Assembly (NCBI GenBank): GCA_029240795.1
Contig: JARDZP010000002.1
Coordinates: 1 to 64,000, forward strand
Length of the DNA: 64,000 nt
Direction of reading: 5' to 3'
DNA from: Haloplasmataceae bacterium
GTDB lineage: Bacteria; Bacillota_I; Bacilli_A; Haloplasmatales; Haloplasmataceae
Part shown: positions 8,938-19,037 of the stretch, piece by piece
Layout of the letters: the number at the start of each line of letters is the position of its first letter
Numbering within the stretch: the stretch's first letter is position 1
Notes under the pieces: generated by a model
What the model was told of the DNA's origin: nothing
What the model saw: only the letters and a program-made list of their open reading frames with translations
The model's database searches: none
Translations under genes and position numbers: made by a program

Positions 8938-10620
8938 ATGAATAAAAATGGTTATGTACTTGTTTATGCTTTAGGAGTCATCACTGTGTTAATGATTCTT
9001 GCTGCATCGTTATCAAATATCACAATGAATAGATCAATTTGGTCTAATCGTAATGTTTATAATATTAAAGAAAGAACAAAAGCAATTTCAACAGTTGAAG
9101 CTGCTGCTAGTGATTTAGCTTTAAAATTTGATGATTTAAATAATTCATCTACAAGCTATAAATATTTATCTGAGTTATCAGTTAATTTCACTTCTTATTT
9201 CGATATTATTGAATCAAATTACGGAGTCACAATCAGAAATGTCTCTAAAGAAACTTGTCCTGACCAAACAAAGCCGTCATGTTACTTATATACGAATGAA
9301 TATGAAATTATCTATGAAGCGAAAGAATTTACCGCAACTAAAAGATTCTTTCTCTCAATGATTCCTTCATTTTTATACTTTGCATTAGGTTCCAACTCTG
9401 ATATAACTTTTAATGGTGGTGCATATATCGATGGTGATACTTACGTTAAAAACAACCTCTTTCTAACCGATGTGACCAATTATAGTCGAAACAATACATT
9501 ATTTACGCAAATGAGTAATTTTTTAACTGTTGCACCTAATCGTTCAATATATATTGATCACTCTTTATATTCTTGTAGTAAAGGTAGTGTAGTAGATTGC
9601 TACAGTATTAATAGTGATAATAATCGTTTCTTGAGAAATAGTAGTAATTTTAGACAAGTGACTGACGAAACCTTTTATTCTACTACTTTTACAAATACTC
9701 CACCTAGTTTGATGAAGTATTCTGATCATTTTCTAAATGTAAATTTTGATGCTTCCTATCAATATTATTTAAACGAAGCTACTAACGATCATGATATAGA
9801 TGGAATTGATATTAATAATATAAGTACTGAAATTAATACTTATATTACAAACGGCTGGTTAACTCCCGTATCATCGGTTTCAGATTTAACTGACAAAACA
9901 GGTTCAGTAGTATTTAATAGTGACACAGTAATTTCTGATCATCTAAATTATAATAAGGACGAATGGATTATCATCAATGGTAATTTAACCATTGAAGAAA
10001 AAGACATTGAAACAATCACCATTGATGCTAATATATTAGTGACTGGTAATATCACAATTACCGGAAACATTGCTTTTGATAGTACAATATATGCCTTAGG
10101 TATAGGAAACATAATAAATGCGGCGATTAGTGGTCTTGATACAAATTCACTTGTATTACTCACCAAGGAGAATCTAAACTTCACTGCTATTAACGCCTTT
10201 AGAAACAACTTCAACGATCACGTGATATACTTTCCTAATACCGGCTTAAGTACTGTAACACCACATATTAGGGGTTTCTTTTACACAGATGCAAATGCTC
10301 AAGTATATGCTGCTGCTTCATATATTGTAATTGAAGGTGGACTCTTTACTAATGATCGTAATAATCAAAGTAAACTTCCAACAAACATTAATGATTATGA
10401 TGATACTTATACTTATGTATATGAAACGAATGCGATTGGTTTAGTCATTAATAGTTTTAGAGGATCTGTCACAAACGATTTTGATTTTACAAGTTCAAGA
10501 CGTGTAGAACAATCACGTTTTGTGATAAAGCATAGTCTCGATACCATCAGAAATCAACCTAAAGGTTTACCGATCAATACACAATTCAATTACATTTTTG
10601 AAGGTGTAATTATCAAATAA
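8938..10620 (+). CDS. Large PilX-like pseudopilin with strand-rich C-terminal domain
   Basis: 560 residues. The N-terminus MNKNG then YVLVYALGVITVLMILA resembles PilX/GspK-type prepilins but has Tyr, not Glu, at mature position 5, as in the tip subunit class. The rest is a long extracellular region rich in Asn, Thr and Ile with short repeated strand patterns (about 320-480: INGNLTI, ILVTGNITITGNI), suggesting a parallel beta-helix or stack. Start chosen at ATG 8938 (GAAAGG upstream) rather than an earlier in-frame ATG inside the previous gene. Likely the tip or adhesin component of the pilus; this is inference. Confidence 0.7.
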   Translation: MNKNGYVLVYALGVITVLMILAASLSNITMNRSIWSNRNVYNIKERTKAISTVEAAASDLALKFDDLNNSSTSYKYLSELSVNFTSYFDIIESNYGVTIRNVSKETCPDQTKPSCYLYTNEYEIIYEAKEFTATKRFFLSMIPSFLYFALGSNSDITFNGGAYIDGDTYVKNNLFLTDVTNYSRNNTLFTQMSNFLTVAPNRSIYIDHSLYSCSKGSVVDCYSINSDNNRFLRNSSNFRQVTDETFYSTTFTNTPPSLMKYSDHFLNVNFDASYQYYLNEATNDHDIDGIDINNISTEINTYITNGWLTPVSSVSDLTDKTGSVVFNSDTVISDHLNYNKDEWIIINGNLTIEEKDIETITIDANILVTGNITITGNIAFDSTIYALGIGNIINAAISGLDTNSLVLLTKENLNFTAINAFRNNFNDHVIYFPNTGLSTVTPHIRGFFYTDANAQVYAAASYIVIEGGLFTNDRNNQSKLPTNINDYDDTYTYVYETNAIGLVINSFRGSVTNDFDFTSSRRVEQSRFVIKHSLDTIRNQPKGLPINTQFNYIFEGVIIK

Positions 10621-10635
10621 TAAGAGGTTTTTAAA

Positions 10636-11160
10636 ATGTTAACAAAAAGACTTGAAGTACAAGATGAATTAATCCTCAGCACACTAGACGAATTAGTTCC
10701 CGAAGATCATTTAGTAAGAAAACTAGACGAATTAGATTTTACATTTATTTATGATTTAGTTACACCCTATTACTCATTAGATGGTAGACCCAGTGTAGAC
10801 CCCATTGTAATCATTAAGATTATGTTAATTAAACAACTCTTTAATATGAATTCAATCAAAAAAACGATGAAAGAAATTGAAGTAAATGTTGCTTACCGTT
10901 GGTTTTTAAAAATCCCAATGAGTTTAAAAATTCCCCACTATACAGTCATTTATGATAACTTTAAAAATCGTTTTAATAAAGACTTAATTTTTGAAAGAAT
11001 CTTTAAACAAATCTTACAAGAAGCATTAGATAAAAAAATTATTTCTGAAAAAGAATGTAATATAAAAAATTTAAATCTAATCATTACTAAAAATAAAACA
11101 TCTAACAAAGTAAAAGTAATCATTAATGATCTAAGTTTATATAATGAAACTTTAGTATAA
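10636..11160 (+). CDS. N-terminal fragment of IS1182-type transposase (DUF772)
   Basis: 174 residues. Residues 1-135 match the N-terminal helical DUF772 domain of IS1182-family transposases (patterns VPEDHLVRKLD and YSLDGRPSVDPIVIIKIMLIKQLF). The catalytic DDE domain is absent: where the first catalytic Asp normally appears (after the EALDKK segment) the sequence turns into KNLNLIITKNK and stops at TAA. No second half lies downstream; a terminator follows at once. It has a ribosome-binding-like AGAGG and follows the pseudopilin by 15 bp. Either a decayed insertion or a fragment retained in the pilus operon. Confidence 0.75.
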   Translation: MLTKRLEVQDELILSTLDELVPEDHLVRKLDELDFTFIYDLVTPYYSLDGRPSVDPIVIIKIMLIKQLFNMNSIKKTMKEIEVNVAYRWFLKIPMSLKIPHYTVIYDNFKNRFNKDLIFERIFKQILQEALDKKIISEKECNIKNLNLIITKNKTSNKVKVIINDLSLYNETLV

Positions 11161-11161
11161 A

Positions 11162-11190
11162 AATAAGCCTATCTTATTAATAGGCTTATT
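11162..11190. terminator. Bidirectional terminator
   Basis: AATAAGCCTAT and ATAGGCTTATT form an 11-bp perfect stem with T runs on the right and A runs on the left, placed between two convergent genes (transposase fragment and lipoprotein). Confidence 0.85.
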
Positions 11191-11196
11191 TTTATA

Positions 11197-12657
11197 CTAT
11201 TTTTTTATAAATTCTAGATTATATTCACCTGTATAATTAGATGCATAAACTACTAAATATTGGTTCACTTGGTTATTTTCATTAATTTGTATTGTATCAC
11301 TATTAAGTAATTCATATTCTAAATGATCCTCATATTGTTTTACTACGATTAAATTGACATTTTCTATTTTAGGATTCTTGATTTCATAATTATTGTCAGA
11401 TAAAGCATATACATCCATATCACCATTGTATTCTAATTCATTAGGATCTATATTCGTATTGTTAATTTCAATCATTTCAATTCCTTGTTCAATATTTAAT
11501 TTAATTACACTCGAAAACTTATCTTTTATCGATATATTTAAATCATAGTTACCTACGTGACTAGATTTTATAGCGATATAGTAGCGACCAGGTTCAAATT
11601 CTTTTACATAGTTTAAATCAGTTTTAATTGGAGAATCTACGGAATTGTCATTCATCTCATTTGTGACAAGATAAGTAAAAGGTACATCTGAATTTACTTC
11701 TACATTAACTAACGCTTGAACGGGTATCACGAAACTATAAATATCCACATCATTTTCAAAATCTAAGTGTCCACTATTTATAATACCATCATCTAATTCT
11801 TTATAAAAATCGTTAATTCTATTACTAAAATAAAATATATAATTTTTAAATGTATCTGGTGCGTCATCTAAAGTAAATTCGTCTTGATATGGAAAATACA
11901 CATTATCATCATTATAGTTAGATAAATCGATTTGATATTTGAAATGAGTTGCTTCGAAATCTAAATTTAATGTATTTATTAATTGAGTTAAATCAAAATT
12001 AATCATTTTAAATGTCTGATCATGATTATCAATCACAATTTCTTCACTAATTTCAACATTATATAATTCCTCATCAAGTGGTCCAATGACATAATGATAT
12101 AGAATATCATCAAACATTGTTTTATAATCTGATGTACTTAAATTAAACGTTCTTTTATAAGTAGTATAATCTTTACCACTTATTTTAACATAATCACTTT
12201 CGTTATTCATGAGGTAATTTAACACCTTATTATTACCTACTCCTAAAACAAAATCACTATTCAGTTCATATTTAACATGATTATTTCCTACTTGATCTTC
12301 AGGATATACAACATAATGATTAGCTTCTTTTACTATGTAAACTGTGTTATTATTAGTATTTTTATTTCCATATATTTTCATTAATCCTTTTGTATTAGAC
12401 AGATTTGTTTCATAAAAGATATTATTATTGTAAGTGAGATCATTTTGTTCATAACTTAGTAATAAGTTTTCATTATAAGTTATACTTGAAACATTTTTAA
12501 GTGTATTTTGTGCTTCTTTAAATAATGTTTTAGGTACAGGTAATGTTGTTGTAATTGTATTTGTGATTGGCGAAATATTTGATATTGTTGTTTTTTTACC
12601 ACAACCAACCATCATGGTAAGCATTATTGCGAACATTATTAATTTAAATATTTTCAT
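11197..12657 (-). CDS. Lipoprotein with PPC-like beta-sandwich domain
   Basis: 486 residues. The N-terminus has a signal peptide with lipobox MVGC (Cys at about 19), so the protein should be lipid-anchored outside the membrane. Residues about 40-240 resemble the general lipoprotein plan of strand-rich domains; residues about 285-375 match the pre-peptidase C-terminal (PPC) pattern (NDVDIYSFVIP ... EFEPGRYYIAIKSS ... NYDLNI). A second, weaker copy may follow (about 395-486). No catalytic motif. It lies next to the MORN giant on the same strand but is separated by a terminator. Function unknown; a cell-surface role is inferred. Confidence 0.6.
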   Translation of the reverse strand: MKIFKLIMFAIMLTMMVGCGKKTTISNISPITNTITTTLPVPKTLFKEAQNTLKNVSSITYNENLLLSYEQNDLTYNNNIFYETNLSNTKGLMKIYGNKNTNNNTVYIVKEANHYVVYPEDQVGNNHVKYELNSDFVLGVGNNKVLNYLMNNESDYVKISGKDYTTYKRTFNLSTSDYKTMFDDILYHYVIGPLDEELYNVEISEEIVIDNHDQTFKMINFDLTQLINTLNLDFEATHFKYQIDLSNYNDDNVYFPYQDEFTLDDAPDTFKNYIFYFSNRINDFYKELDDGIINSGHLDFENDVDIYSFVIPVQALVNVEVNSDVPFTYLVTNEMNDNSVDSPIKTDLNYVKEFEPGRYYIAIKSSHVGNYDLNISIKDKFSSVIKLNIEQGIEMIEINNTNIDPNELEYNGDMDVYALSDNNYEIKNPKIENVNLIVVKQYEDHLEYELLNSDTIQINENNQVNQYLVVYASNYTGEYNLEFIKK

Positions 12658-12761
12658 TTAATTTACCTTCCTTAATATATTAATTACCTTTATTTCTATT
12701 ATTTGGAAGGTTTTTCCATTTTATACAAAATATGGAAGAATATTGAAATATATATAAAAAA

Positions 12762-12785
12762 GGATACTAATTTTTATTAGTATCC
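12762..12785 (-). terminator. Terminator of the MORN-repeat protein gene
   Basis: Perfect stem GGATACTAAT / ATTAGTATCC with a four-base loop, followed on the minus strand by a T run (12755-12761 are A on the plus strand). Confidence 0.85.
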
Positions 12786-12797
12786 CAATTTCTAATT

Positions 12798-15700
12798 TTA
12801 AAAATTTCCAGTTCCACCATTTATTGTAATCACTACTGAATCATTTACTACTTTGTCTTCACCATCAGGAATAATTTGAGTGATTGTTACTGTTAACTTT
12901 ACTGTTATCGATTCAAAATCGGCAATTGTTACAATCATTTCATTATTTTCATTAATATTTACTGTTCCATTACCTTTTAGTATTTCAGAAGTAAATACAT
13001 ATGAAACAGTATTAGGATCAATGTTGAATATTCTCATAAAGTTTTCAAGATTGTAAGTATAATTATCATATAAATTACGATTTTGAAGTTTTTCATCATC
13101 AAAGCCAGAAGCATCAGAGATAAAATCAGATACTTTAACTAAGATTTGAGCAGTATCATTATTTGGTAATTTACCTTCAATAATCGCATAACCAGCTTTA
13201 GTTGTCGCATGAATTAAACCAAATGCATCAACAGTTGCGATTGTTTGATCACTAGAAGTCCATGTGATATCAGCAAATGTACAACCAGTAACAAGCGTAC
13301 ATTCACTTAAATCAACGATATCATTTAAGTTGAATGTTCCATTTATAAATAATGGAATATATTTATAATTTTTATTAAATTGAAGTGAACTAGGTTCTTT
13401 AACGATAATTACTCCCGTTTCAGTAATTTGATTACCTTGATAATCATAACCAGTAAAGGTAACTTCTGCAGAGCCTGTTCTTAATGCTTTAATATAATAT
13501 AAACCCTCTTCTTGACAATAAATTATTTCAATGACAGGGTCGGTTGATGTAGTATTTAGATTTCTTACTGTATATTGTAAGCTATCTTTAAACTTAAGTG
13601 GAATTTGATTATTTAAGATAAGTACTTCTTGATTTATATAAAGTGAAAAATTATTTATATTGATTGAATGTACTGGTTCATATGACATGACAGTAAATAC
13701 TTTTTGAACTTCTTTACCAAAGATATCTTTAACAACCACTTCAACTTGCGATATTCCAATTGCTTTAGCCGTTAAATTATTAGTTGAACTATTAAATTCA
13801 AACTTATTATCTTCACCCAATACATTGAAATGGATTGAAGTTATTCTAATATCAGGATCAATTGAAATCATTTCAGGTAGATAAGCATAATTGCTTCCAG
13901 TTGGATTAAATGGTATAAATAAATATTCATTGAAATTAAATCTTACTAAAGTATCATCTAATACTTTAACTACGTCAAACTCTACATTTCCTAAAGTTAA
14001 ATGATCAACGTCAGTCGTTATACCATTAACTGATACAGTTCCTTGGTTTATATTATATGTGCCTACACTCGTAACTTTGATTGGAATCGTAATGGTTAAA
14101 TTATTATTAATACTAGGTACATATTTTCCATTAACGTAATTTAAAGTAACATTAGGTAATGTTTTTGTTATAACAGTTTCATTATTTTCATTTTTTACCA
14201 CATTAAATGAACTGTCTAAGTTTTGAACAGCTATATTAGCAGGGAGAATTTCTTTAAATTGAATGTCATTTAATATAAGTGTTTGAGGTAAATTATTATT
14301 ATTTAAATTTGTAAAATCAAGATTTAAGAAATTAAGATTATATTTAAGATTATATAAACTATTAACTCCAATTTGATTATCAATAATGCTCGTATCAGTA
14401 ACATTTAATGATTGAGTCACATTTAAATAATTTTGAATATTAGCTACATAAACTTTAAATCCATAATCATAGATTTGACGATTTTCTGAATCAGTTATTT
14501 CTATTGAAATATAAGCTTCAGTCACTTCATTAACATTAGGATTTGCGATATTTGCTAAAATAACATTTTGGTTTACGTTTTTAAGTAGATCTCCTTCAAT
14601 AACAATATTTGAACCTATTTTAACCAAATAGTGATAAGTTTCATCAACAGTTAAATTTGTTAATATCGTAAAATCAAAGTTAATAGGATCAGTAACATTA
14701 ATTAAAGCATTATTATAATCTTCAGATAAATTAATAGAGAAATAATCTTGTAATTCAGCTTGTTTTGCGTTTCTTTCTACAAACAAATTACTAATTGCAT
14801 TAGCTAATAATTTGTGTTCAATGTCTTTATATGTTTTATAAGAGTTATTACCAATATTCAAATAAACTACATTATTCGCTTGCATATAATAGAAATTATT
14901 ATATGCATCAAATCGATCTAGATTATAAGGTGTGTCTTTATACATATTAAGTAATGGTACTAATTCAATTTCTTCTAAATTCAATTGAAAATTTTCATTG
15001 AATGCATAATTCAAATCTTCTGGAACGATTAAGTCTTCTTTAACAATATTAAATGGATAAGAATTATAACTATTAATATTCATAACTTGTAAACGATTTG
15101 CATTATTAATCTTATATGAATCCGTGCGATAATCAGCTAATAATAATTCATCAGAGAAATAATCTTGCCATTTTTCTTTACCTTTTGTGATAGAACTTGT
15201 AAAGATTAATGGTTTTCCGCCATCTACATACGCTTGAATTGAATTATATGTGGGAGTGTTTAAATTTTTGTCAAAGATGTCTTGACCTAATAGAACGACA
15301 TCGATAGAGCTATTATTAAGATCAAATATTTTTGAATGTGAACAATTATTTTTTTTATCATTATTTCCTAAATCTTTAACATTACAACTGATTATGTTAA
15401 TATTGTAATCACCATTATTCTTAAAGTATAGGTCAACTAAATCATTATTTAATAGATTATTTTTATTAAATACCATTTCTGAAACAATATTAACTACGTT
15501 AATTGTCCTATTTTCGCCTTTTACTCTAATAGTACCGTCATATTTAGATAATAATCCATCTTCTTCAACAACTATTTGATACTTTAATAAACCTGACATG
15601 ACTTGAGGTAATTCAAAGTCAAATAGATTATTACCTTTTAAAAGTACTTTAGAATCAGCTATTTCATTTTTTTCTATAACATTATTCTGATTTATATCAA

Positions 15701-17066
15701 TATAAAAGTACATAGAAGCTCTTTCTTTATTTGTTAACTCAAATTTAAAATTAAGAACATCAGTCGCTTTATATGTATTTGTTTCGTTTGTATAATAATC
15801 AATTGGTTTTATTTCAAAATCTAGATATGGTTTAGTAGATAATACTTCTGTAGTTGTCATTATTGCTAATGTCTCAAGTAGACTCATGTTATTATTATCT
15901 AAACTCACAGGATACTTTAAACTAAATACATTATTTGGATATTGAGTACTTAAATTTTTGAAATAGGTATTAAAGTTACTATTTTCGTAATGAAATACAT
16001 CTTCGTGGATAAAGACTGGTAAGCCTTTCTTTACAAAATGATCAATTACTTCATTCGCTTTTAGTGCTGTAATATCATTTAGCAAATCAAGTGAAGTTTG
16101 AGTTGGTTGTTTAACATTGTCAATCCAATAGCCTTCATAATCAAAATTACCATTTTGATCATAAGATGTTCCATAACCATTTCTCAAATCATCTTGCCAT
16201 TTACCTTCATAATTTAAGCGGCCATTTTGATCATAAATCTTGCCATAACATTCTTTTTTTCCGTTATCCCAGCCACCTGAATAGATGAGAACTCCGTTTT
16301 GATTGTATAAATCACCTTTTCCGTGATATATACCATTATTAAATTGACCATTATAGGTTATTTGACTATTTTGGTCATATACTTTACCTTTACCATGGTA
16401 TTGATCACCTAGAAAATAACCCTCGTAGCGTAATTTATTATTTCCATCATAAATTCGCTTGTATTCAAGTTGACTTAAATCATAGCTAAATGTACAACTT
16501 ATTTGTTCCCCAGGATTATAGTTTTCTGAACCAGTAAAGACAATAGCATCGTAAACTCCACTTAATTCATCACGATTTGCTACAAATTCTTTAATAGTCA
16601 TTAGTTGGACTTCAAATTTAGGCATGTTTGATAAAACAAATCTATCTGTGAAGTTATTGGCTAAGACTTTAGTTGCGTAAATTGACTTAATTGTTTCTAA
16701 GTTATTATACAAATCACTAACAGTTGAAAAGTTATTTTCGTTATTTGGATCACCTAAATAACTTCTCGGAGTAACTTCTAATATTTTGTAAGAATTACTT
16801 CCTTTAACTGTTGATCCAAACGTTAAAGGATCAACATTAAAATTAGGATAATAATAGTTAATAACTGTTAGCATGTCTTGATAATACTTAGACATATCCT
16901 CATCTGTATTATCAACGCTACTTAAATAACTAATAAATTGTTCTGCACTATTGTCTTGAACAACATCGATGTTCTCAATTGCTCCTACATTAAATGTGTT
17001 AAGAGTAAATGTCAGTAATGTAAAAATTACTGTAGTAAAAAATATAATACTAATTTTTTTCCCCAC
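12798..17066 (-). CDS. Giant secreted protein with MORN repeats and Ig-like domains
   Basis: 1422 residues with a signal peptide (about 1-30). Residues about 90-190 resemble the DUF5057-type start of large surface proteins (YKILEVTP, then YDAIVFTGS). Residues about 205-320 contain about five MORN-type repeats (YEGYFLGDQYHGKGKVYDQN and relatives: G-Y/W-x(6-8)-G-x-G-x-x-Y-D-Q-N-G). The middle (about 340-900) has alternating strand segments and a Cys pair (SCNVKD ... NNCSH); about 1230-1320 matches a BIG2-type bacterial Ig fold (WTSSDQTIATVDAFGLI). No C-terminal sortase motif or membrane anchor was seen, so it is probably released or bound non-covalently. It sits 26 bp after the ankyrin gene on the same strand, suggesting co-expression. 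Role unknown. Confidence 0.7.
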   Translation of the reverse strand: MGKKISIIFFTTVIFTLLTFTLNTFNVGAIENIDVVQDNSAEQFISYLSSVDNTDEDMSKYYQDMLTVINYYYPNFNVDPLTFGSTVKGSNSYKILEVTPRSYLGDPNNENNFSTVSDLYNNLETIKSIYATKVLANNFTDRFVLSNMPKFEVQLMTIKEFVANRDELSGVYDAIVFTGSENYNPGEQISCTFSYDLSQLEYKRIYDGNNKLRYEGYFLGDQYHGKGKVYDQNSQITYNGQFNNGIYHGKGDLYNQNGVLIYSGGWDNGKKECYGKIYDQNGRLNYEGKWQDDLRNGYGTSYDQNGNFDYEGYWIDNVKQPTQTSLDLLNDITALKANEVIDHFVKKGLPVFIHEDVFHYENSNFNTYFKNLSTQYPNNVFSLKYPVSLDNNNMSLLETLAIMTTTEVLSTKPYLDFEIKPIDYYTNETNTYKATDVLNFKFELTNKERASMYFYIDINQNNVIEKNEIADSKVLLKGNNLFDFELPQVMSGLLKYQIVVEEDGLLSKYDGTIRVKGENRTINVVNIVSEMVFNKNNLLNNDLVDLYFKNNGDYNINIISCNVKDLGNNDKKNNCSHSKIFDLNNSSIDVVLLGQDIFDKNLNTPTYNSIQAYVDGGKPLIFTSSITKGKEKWQDYFSDELLLADYRTDSYKINNANRLQVMNINSYNSYPFNIVKEDLIVPEDLNYAFNENFQLNLEEIELVPLLNMYKDTPYNLDRFDAYNNFYYMQANNVVYLNIGNNSYKTYKDIEHKLLANAISNLFVERNAKQAELQDYFSINLSEDYNNALINVTDPINFDFTILTNLTVDETYHYLVKIGSNIVIEGDLLKNVNQNVILANIANPNVNEVTEAYISIEITDSENRQIYDYGFKVYVANIQNYLNVTQSLNVTDTSIIDNQIGVNSLYNLKYNLNFLNLDFTNLNNNNLPQTLILNDIQFKEILPANIAVQNLDSSFNVVKNENNETVITKTLPNVTLNYVNGKYVPSINNNLTITIPIKVTSVGTYNINQGTVSVNGITTDVDHLTLGNVEFDVVKVLDDTLVRFNFNEYLFIPFNPTGSNYAYLPEMISIDPDIRITSIHFNVLGEDNKFEFNSSTNNLTAKAIGISQVEVVVKDIFGKEVQKVFTVMSYEPVHSININNFSLYINQEVLILNNQIPLKFKDSLQYTVRNLNTTSTDPVIEIIYCQEEGLYYIKALRTGSAEVTFTGYDYQGNQITETGVIIVKEPSSLQFNKNYKYIPLFINGTFNLNDIVDLSECTLVTGCTFADITWTSSDQTIATVDAFGLIHATTKAGYAIIEGKLPNNDTAQILVKVSDFISDASGFDDEKLQNRNLYDNYTYNLENFMRIFNIDPNTVSYVFTSEILKGNGTVNINENNEMIVTIADFESITVKLTVTITQIIPDGEDKVVNDSVVITINGGTGNF

Positions 17067-17092
17067 AAACTCACCACCATTTTAAATTTTTT

Positions 17093-18034
17093 TTATAATC
17101 TATTTATGTATACTAAATACTCTGGAAACTCATCTTTTAACTCTATCGCATAATCTTTTGCAGTTTTGCCATCTTTATCAGTAATATTTTTATCAATGTT
17201 TGATAATTCAACTAAATATTCTATTCCCATAAAGTTAGTGTACAGTACGGCGATATGTAAAGCTGTTTGACCATCATCATTTTTCAAATTAACATTAATA
17301 TTAGTTTCAGTTAATAAGTAATAGATAACTTCAGGTTGTTCATACCTTAATATATTTATTAAACAAGTATTACCATCATCTTTTTGTAGGTTTACATCTG
17401 CACCCTTATCAACTAATAATTTAATCATTTCTAAATCTGCTTCACCACTTAAACAAGCAAAACTAAAAGCGGATTCACCATTATATATGCGATTTATATC
17501 AGAAATATACTTTAAAATTTCTTCTACTAAATGATAATTATTTGTTTCTACTGCATTAATTAATAATGAATAACCATATGTATCTTCATTTTCTATTTCA
17601 TCTTTAATTTGTTCGACTAATTGAATCGCAATTTGATCAATCGATTCAAAACCAATTAATTCGTTACGGGCTAATATTGCAGTAACTGTGTCAATATGAT
17701 TATTATTTACTAAAGTTAAATCAAAACCATTTTCCATTAACTCTACAGCACTTAAAATATCATTTTGCTCTATTAATAACTCTAATGGAGTCGTTTTATC
17801 ATTGAAAGCAAAACTTAATTTTTTTCCATCATCTAAATATTTTCCATATCCATCTAGATTACCATTCATTATTAAATTATAAATATCTTCCTTCTCGTCA
17901 TTTGAATATTGTTCTACGACTTCAGATGGATCGTTTCGGTATAATAAATAATATGTTACATAAGCTGATGATGCTAATAGTACAACACTTAAAAATACAA
18001 TAACAATTTTATCTAGATTCTTTCTCATTTTCAC
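17093..18034 (-). CDS. Membrane-anchored ankyrin-repeat protein
   Basis: 313 residues: basic start, one membrane helix (about 9-29), then ankyrin repeats from about 60 to 310 (clear units: NNHIDTVTAILARNELIGF, GYSLLINAVETNNYHLVEEIL, GESAFSFACLSGEADLEMIKLLVDKGADVNLQ, GNTCLINILRYEQPEVIYYLL, GQTALHIAVLYTNFMGIEYLV, DGKTAKDYA). Topology by the positive-inside rule puts the repeats outside. Ankyrin units bind proteins; the partner may be the secreted MORN protein encoded just downstream (gap 26 bp), which is inference. Confidence 0.82.
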   Translation of the reverse strand: MKMRKNLDKIVIVFLSVVLLASSAYVTYYLLYRNDPSEVVEQYSNDEKEDIYNLIMNGNLDGYGKYLDDGKKLSFAFNDKTTPLELLIEQNDILSAVELMENGFDLTLVNNNHIDTVTAILARNELIGFESIDQIAIQLVEQIKDEIENEDTYGYSLLINAVETNNYHLVEEILKYISDINRIYNGESAFSFACLSGEADLEMIKLLVDKGADVNLQKDDGNTCLINILRYEQPEVIYYLLTETNINVNLKNDDGQTALHIAVLYTNFMGIEYLVELSNIDKNITDKDGKTAKDYAIELKDEFPEYLVYINRL

Positions 18035-18088
18035 ACCTACCTAATCTTAGTAGATTTATAATTATATACTCACTAAAGTATATATAAA

Positions 18089-18130
18089 ATAAGGTTAATT
18101 TACAACCATATTTATGTAAATTAACCTTAT
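18089..18130. terminator. Terminator of the nfo/cshB transcript
   Basis: ATAAGGTTAATTTAC and its exact complement GTAAATTAACCTTAT form a 15-bp stem, with T-rich sequence on both outer sides. It ends the leftward cshB-nfo operon before the divergently unrelated ankyrin gene promoter region. Confidence 0.85.
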
Positions 18131-18135
18131 TTTTA

Positions 18136-19029
18136 TTAAAGATATTTTAAATTTCCAATTCTATTGAATTCTTGTTTACGAAAATTACATATTTCATCAA
18201 AATATGGAGGAAAAGATTGTTCTTCACTCACTCTAATATAGGGGGTTTCCAAAATTTTCGGTATTTCTATAAATTGCTTATGGTTTACGATGTAGTTTAA
18301 GGCATCAAAGCCAATAAAACCAAAACCAATATTTTCATGCCGATCTTTTCTCGCACCTTGTAAATTTTTACTATCATTGATGTGAAATACAGAAATGCGA
18401 TCGATACCGACGGTTTTATCAAAGTGATCTATGACACCGTCAAAATTATTATTAATTTCATAGCCAAAGTCATGAGTATGACAAGTATCAAAACAGACTG
18501 ACAAACGTTCATTATGGGTTACACCACTAATTATGGTCGCCAATTCCTCAAATGTCTTCCCTACTTCTGTACCTTTGCCTGCCATTGTTTCTAAAGCAAT
18601 ACGGACATCATTATTTACATTTGTAAAAACTTCGTTGATTCCTCTAATAATTTGATTTAATGCCAGATCTTCACCTGTCCCAACATGAGCTCCAGGATGA
18701 AGCACGATTTGTTTTGCACCAATCGCATGGGTTCTTTCAATTTCATTAGATAAGAAATCGACCGCAAATTGATACTTACTAGGATCAGGATTAGCTAGAT
18801 TCATAATATAGGGTGCATGGACAATTACATGATCTAATGATAATTGATGTTTGTCCATCAGTTCATGCATTTCATTTATTTTTAATTTTTCAAGTCCTGA
18901 TCTACGTGTGTTTTGAGGAGCCCCTGTATAAATCATAAATGCATTAGCTTCATATGATAAAGCTTCTAAGACAGACCCAACTAACATATCTTTGGAATTC
19001 ATTGAAACATGAGATCCAATTTTTAACAT
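18136..19029 (-). CDS. nfo: Deoxyribonuclease IV (AP endonuclease)
   Basis: Endonuclease IV of the xylose-isomerase-like TIM-barrel family, cutting DNA 5' of abasic sites in base-excision repair using three zinc ions. The 297 residues are family length. Metal-ligand motifs are present: [11 protein letters not shown] (about 68), QIVLHPGAH (about 107), ALETMAGKG (about 143), [13 protein letters not shown] (about 176), FHINDSKN (about 214) and DRHENIG (about 228). It follows cshB by 8 bp as in B. subtilis (yqfR-yqfS). Confidence 0.97.
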   Translation of the reverse strand: MLKIGSHVSMNSKDMLVGSVLEALSYEANAFMIYTGAPQNTRRSGLEKLKINEMHELMDKHQLSLDHVIVHAPYIMNLANPDPSKYQFAVDFLSNEIERTHAIGAKQIVLHPGAHVGTGEDLALNQIIRGINEVFTNVNNDVRIALETMAGKGTEVGKTFEELATIISGVTHNERLSVCFDTCHTHDFGYEINNNFDGVIDHFDKTVGIDRISVFHINDSKNLQGARKDRHENIGFGFIGFDALNYIVNHKQFIEIPKILETPYIRVSEEQSFPPYFDEICNFRKQEFNRIGNLKYL

Positions 19030-19037
19030 CTAATCAC

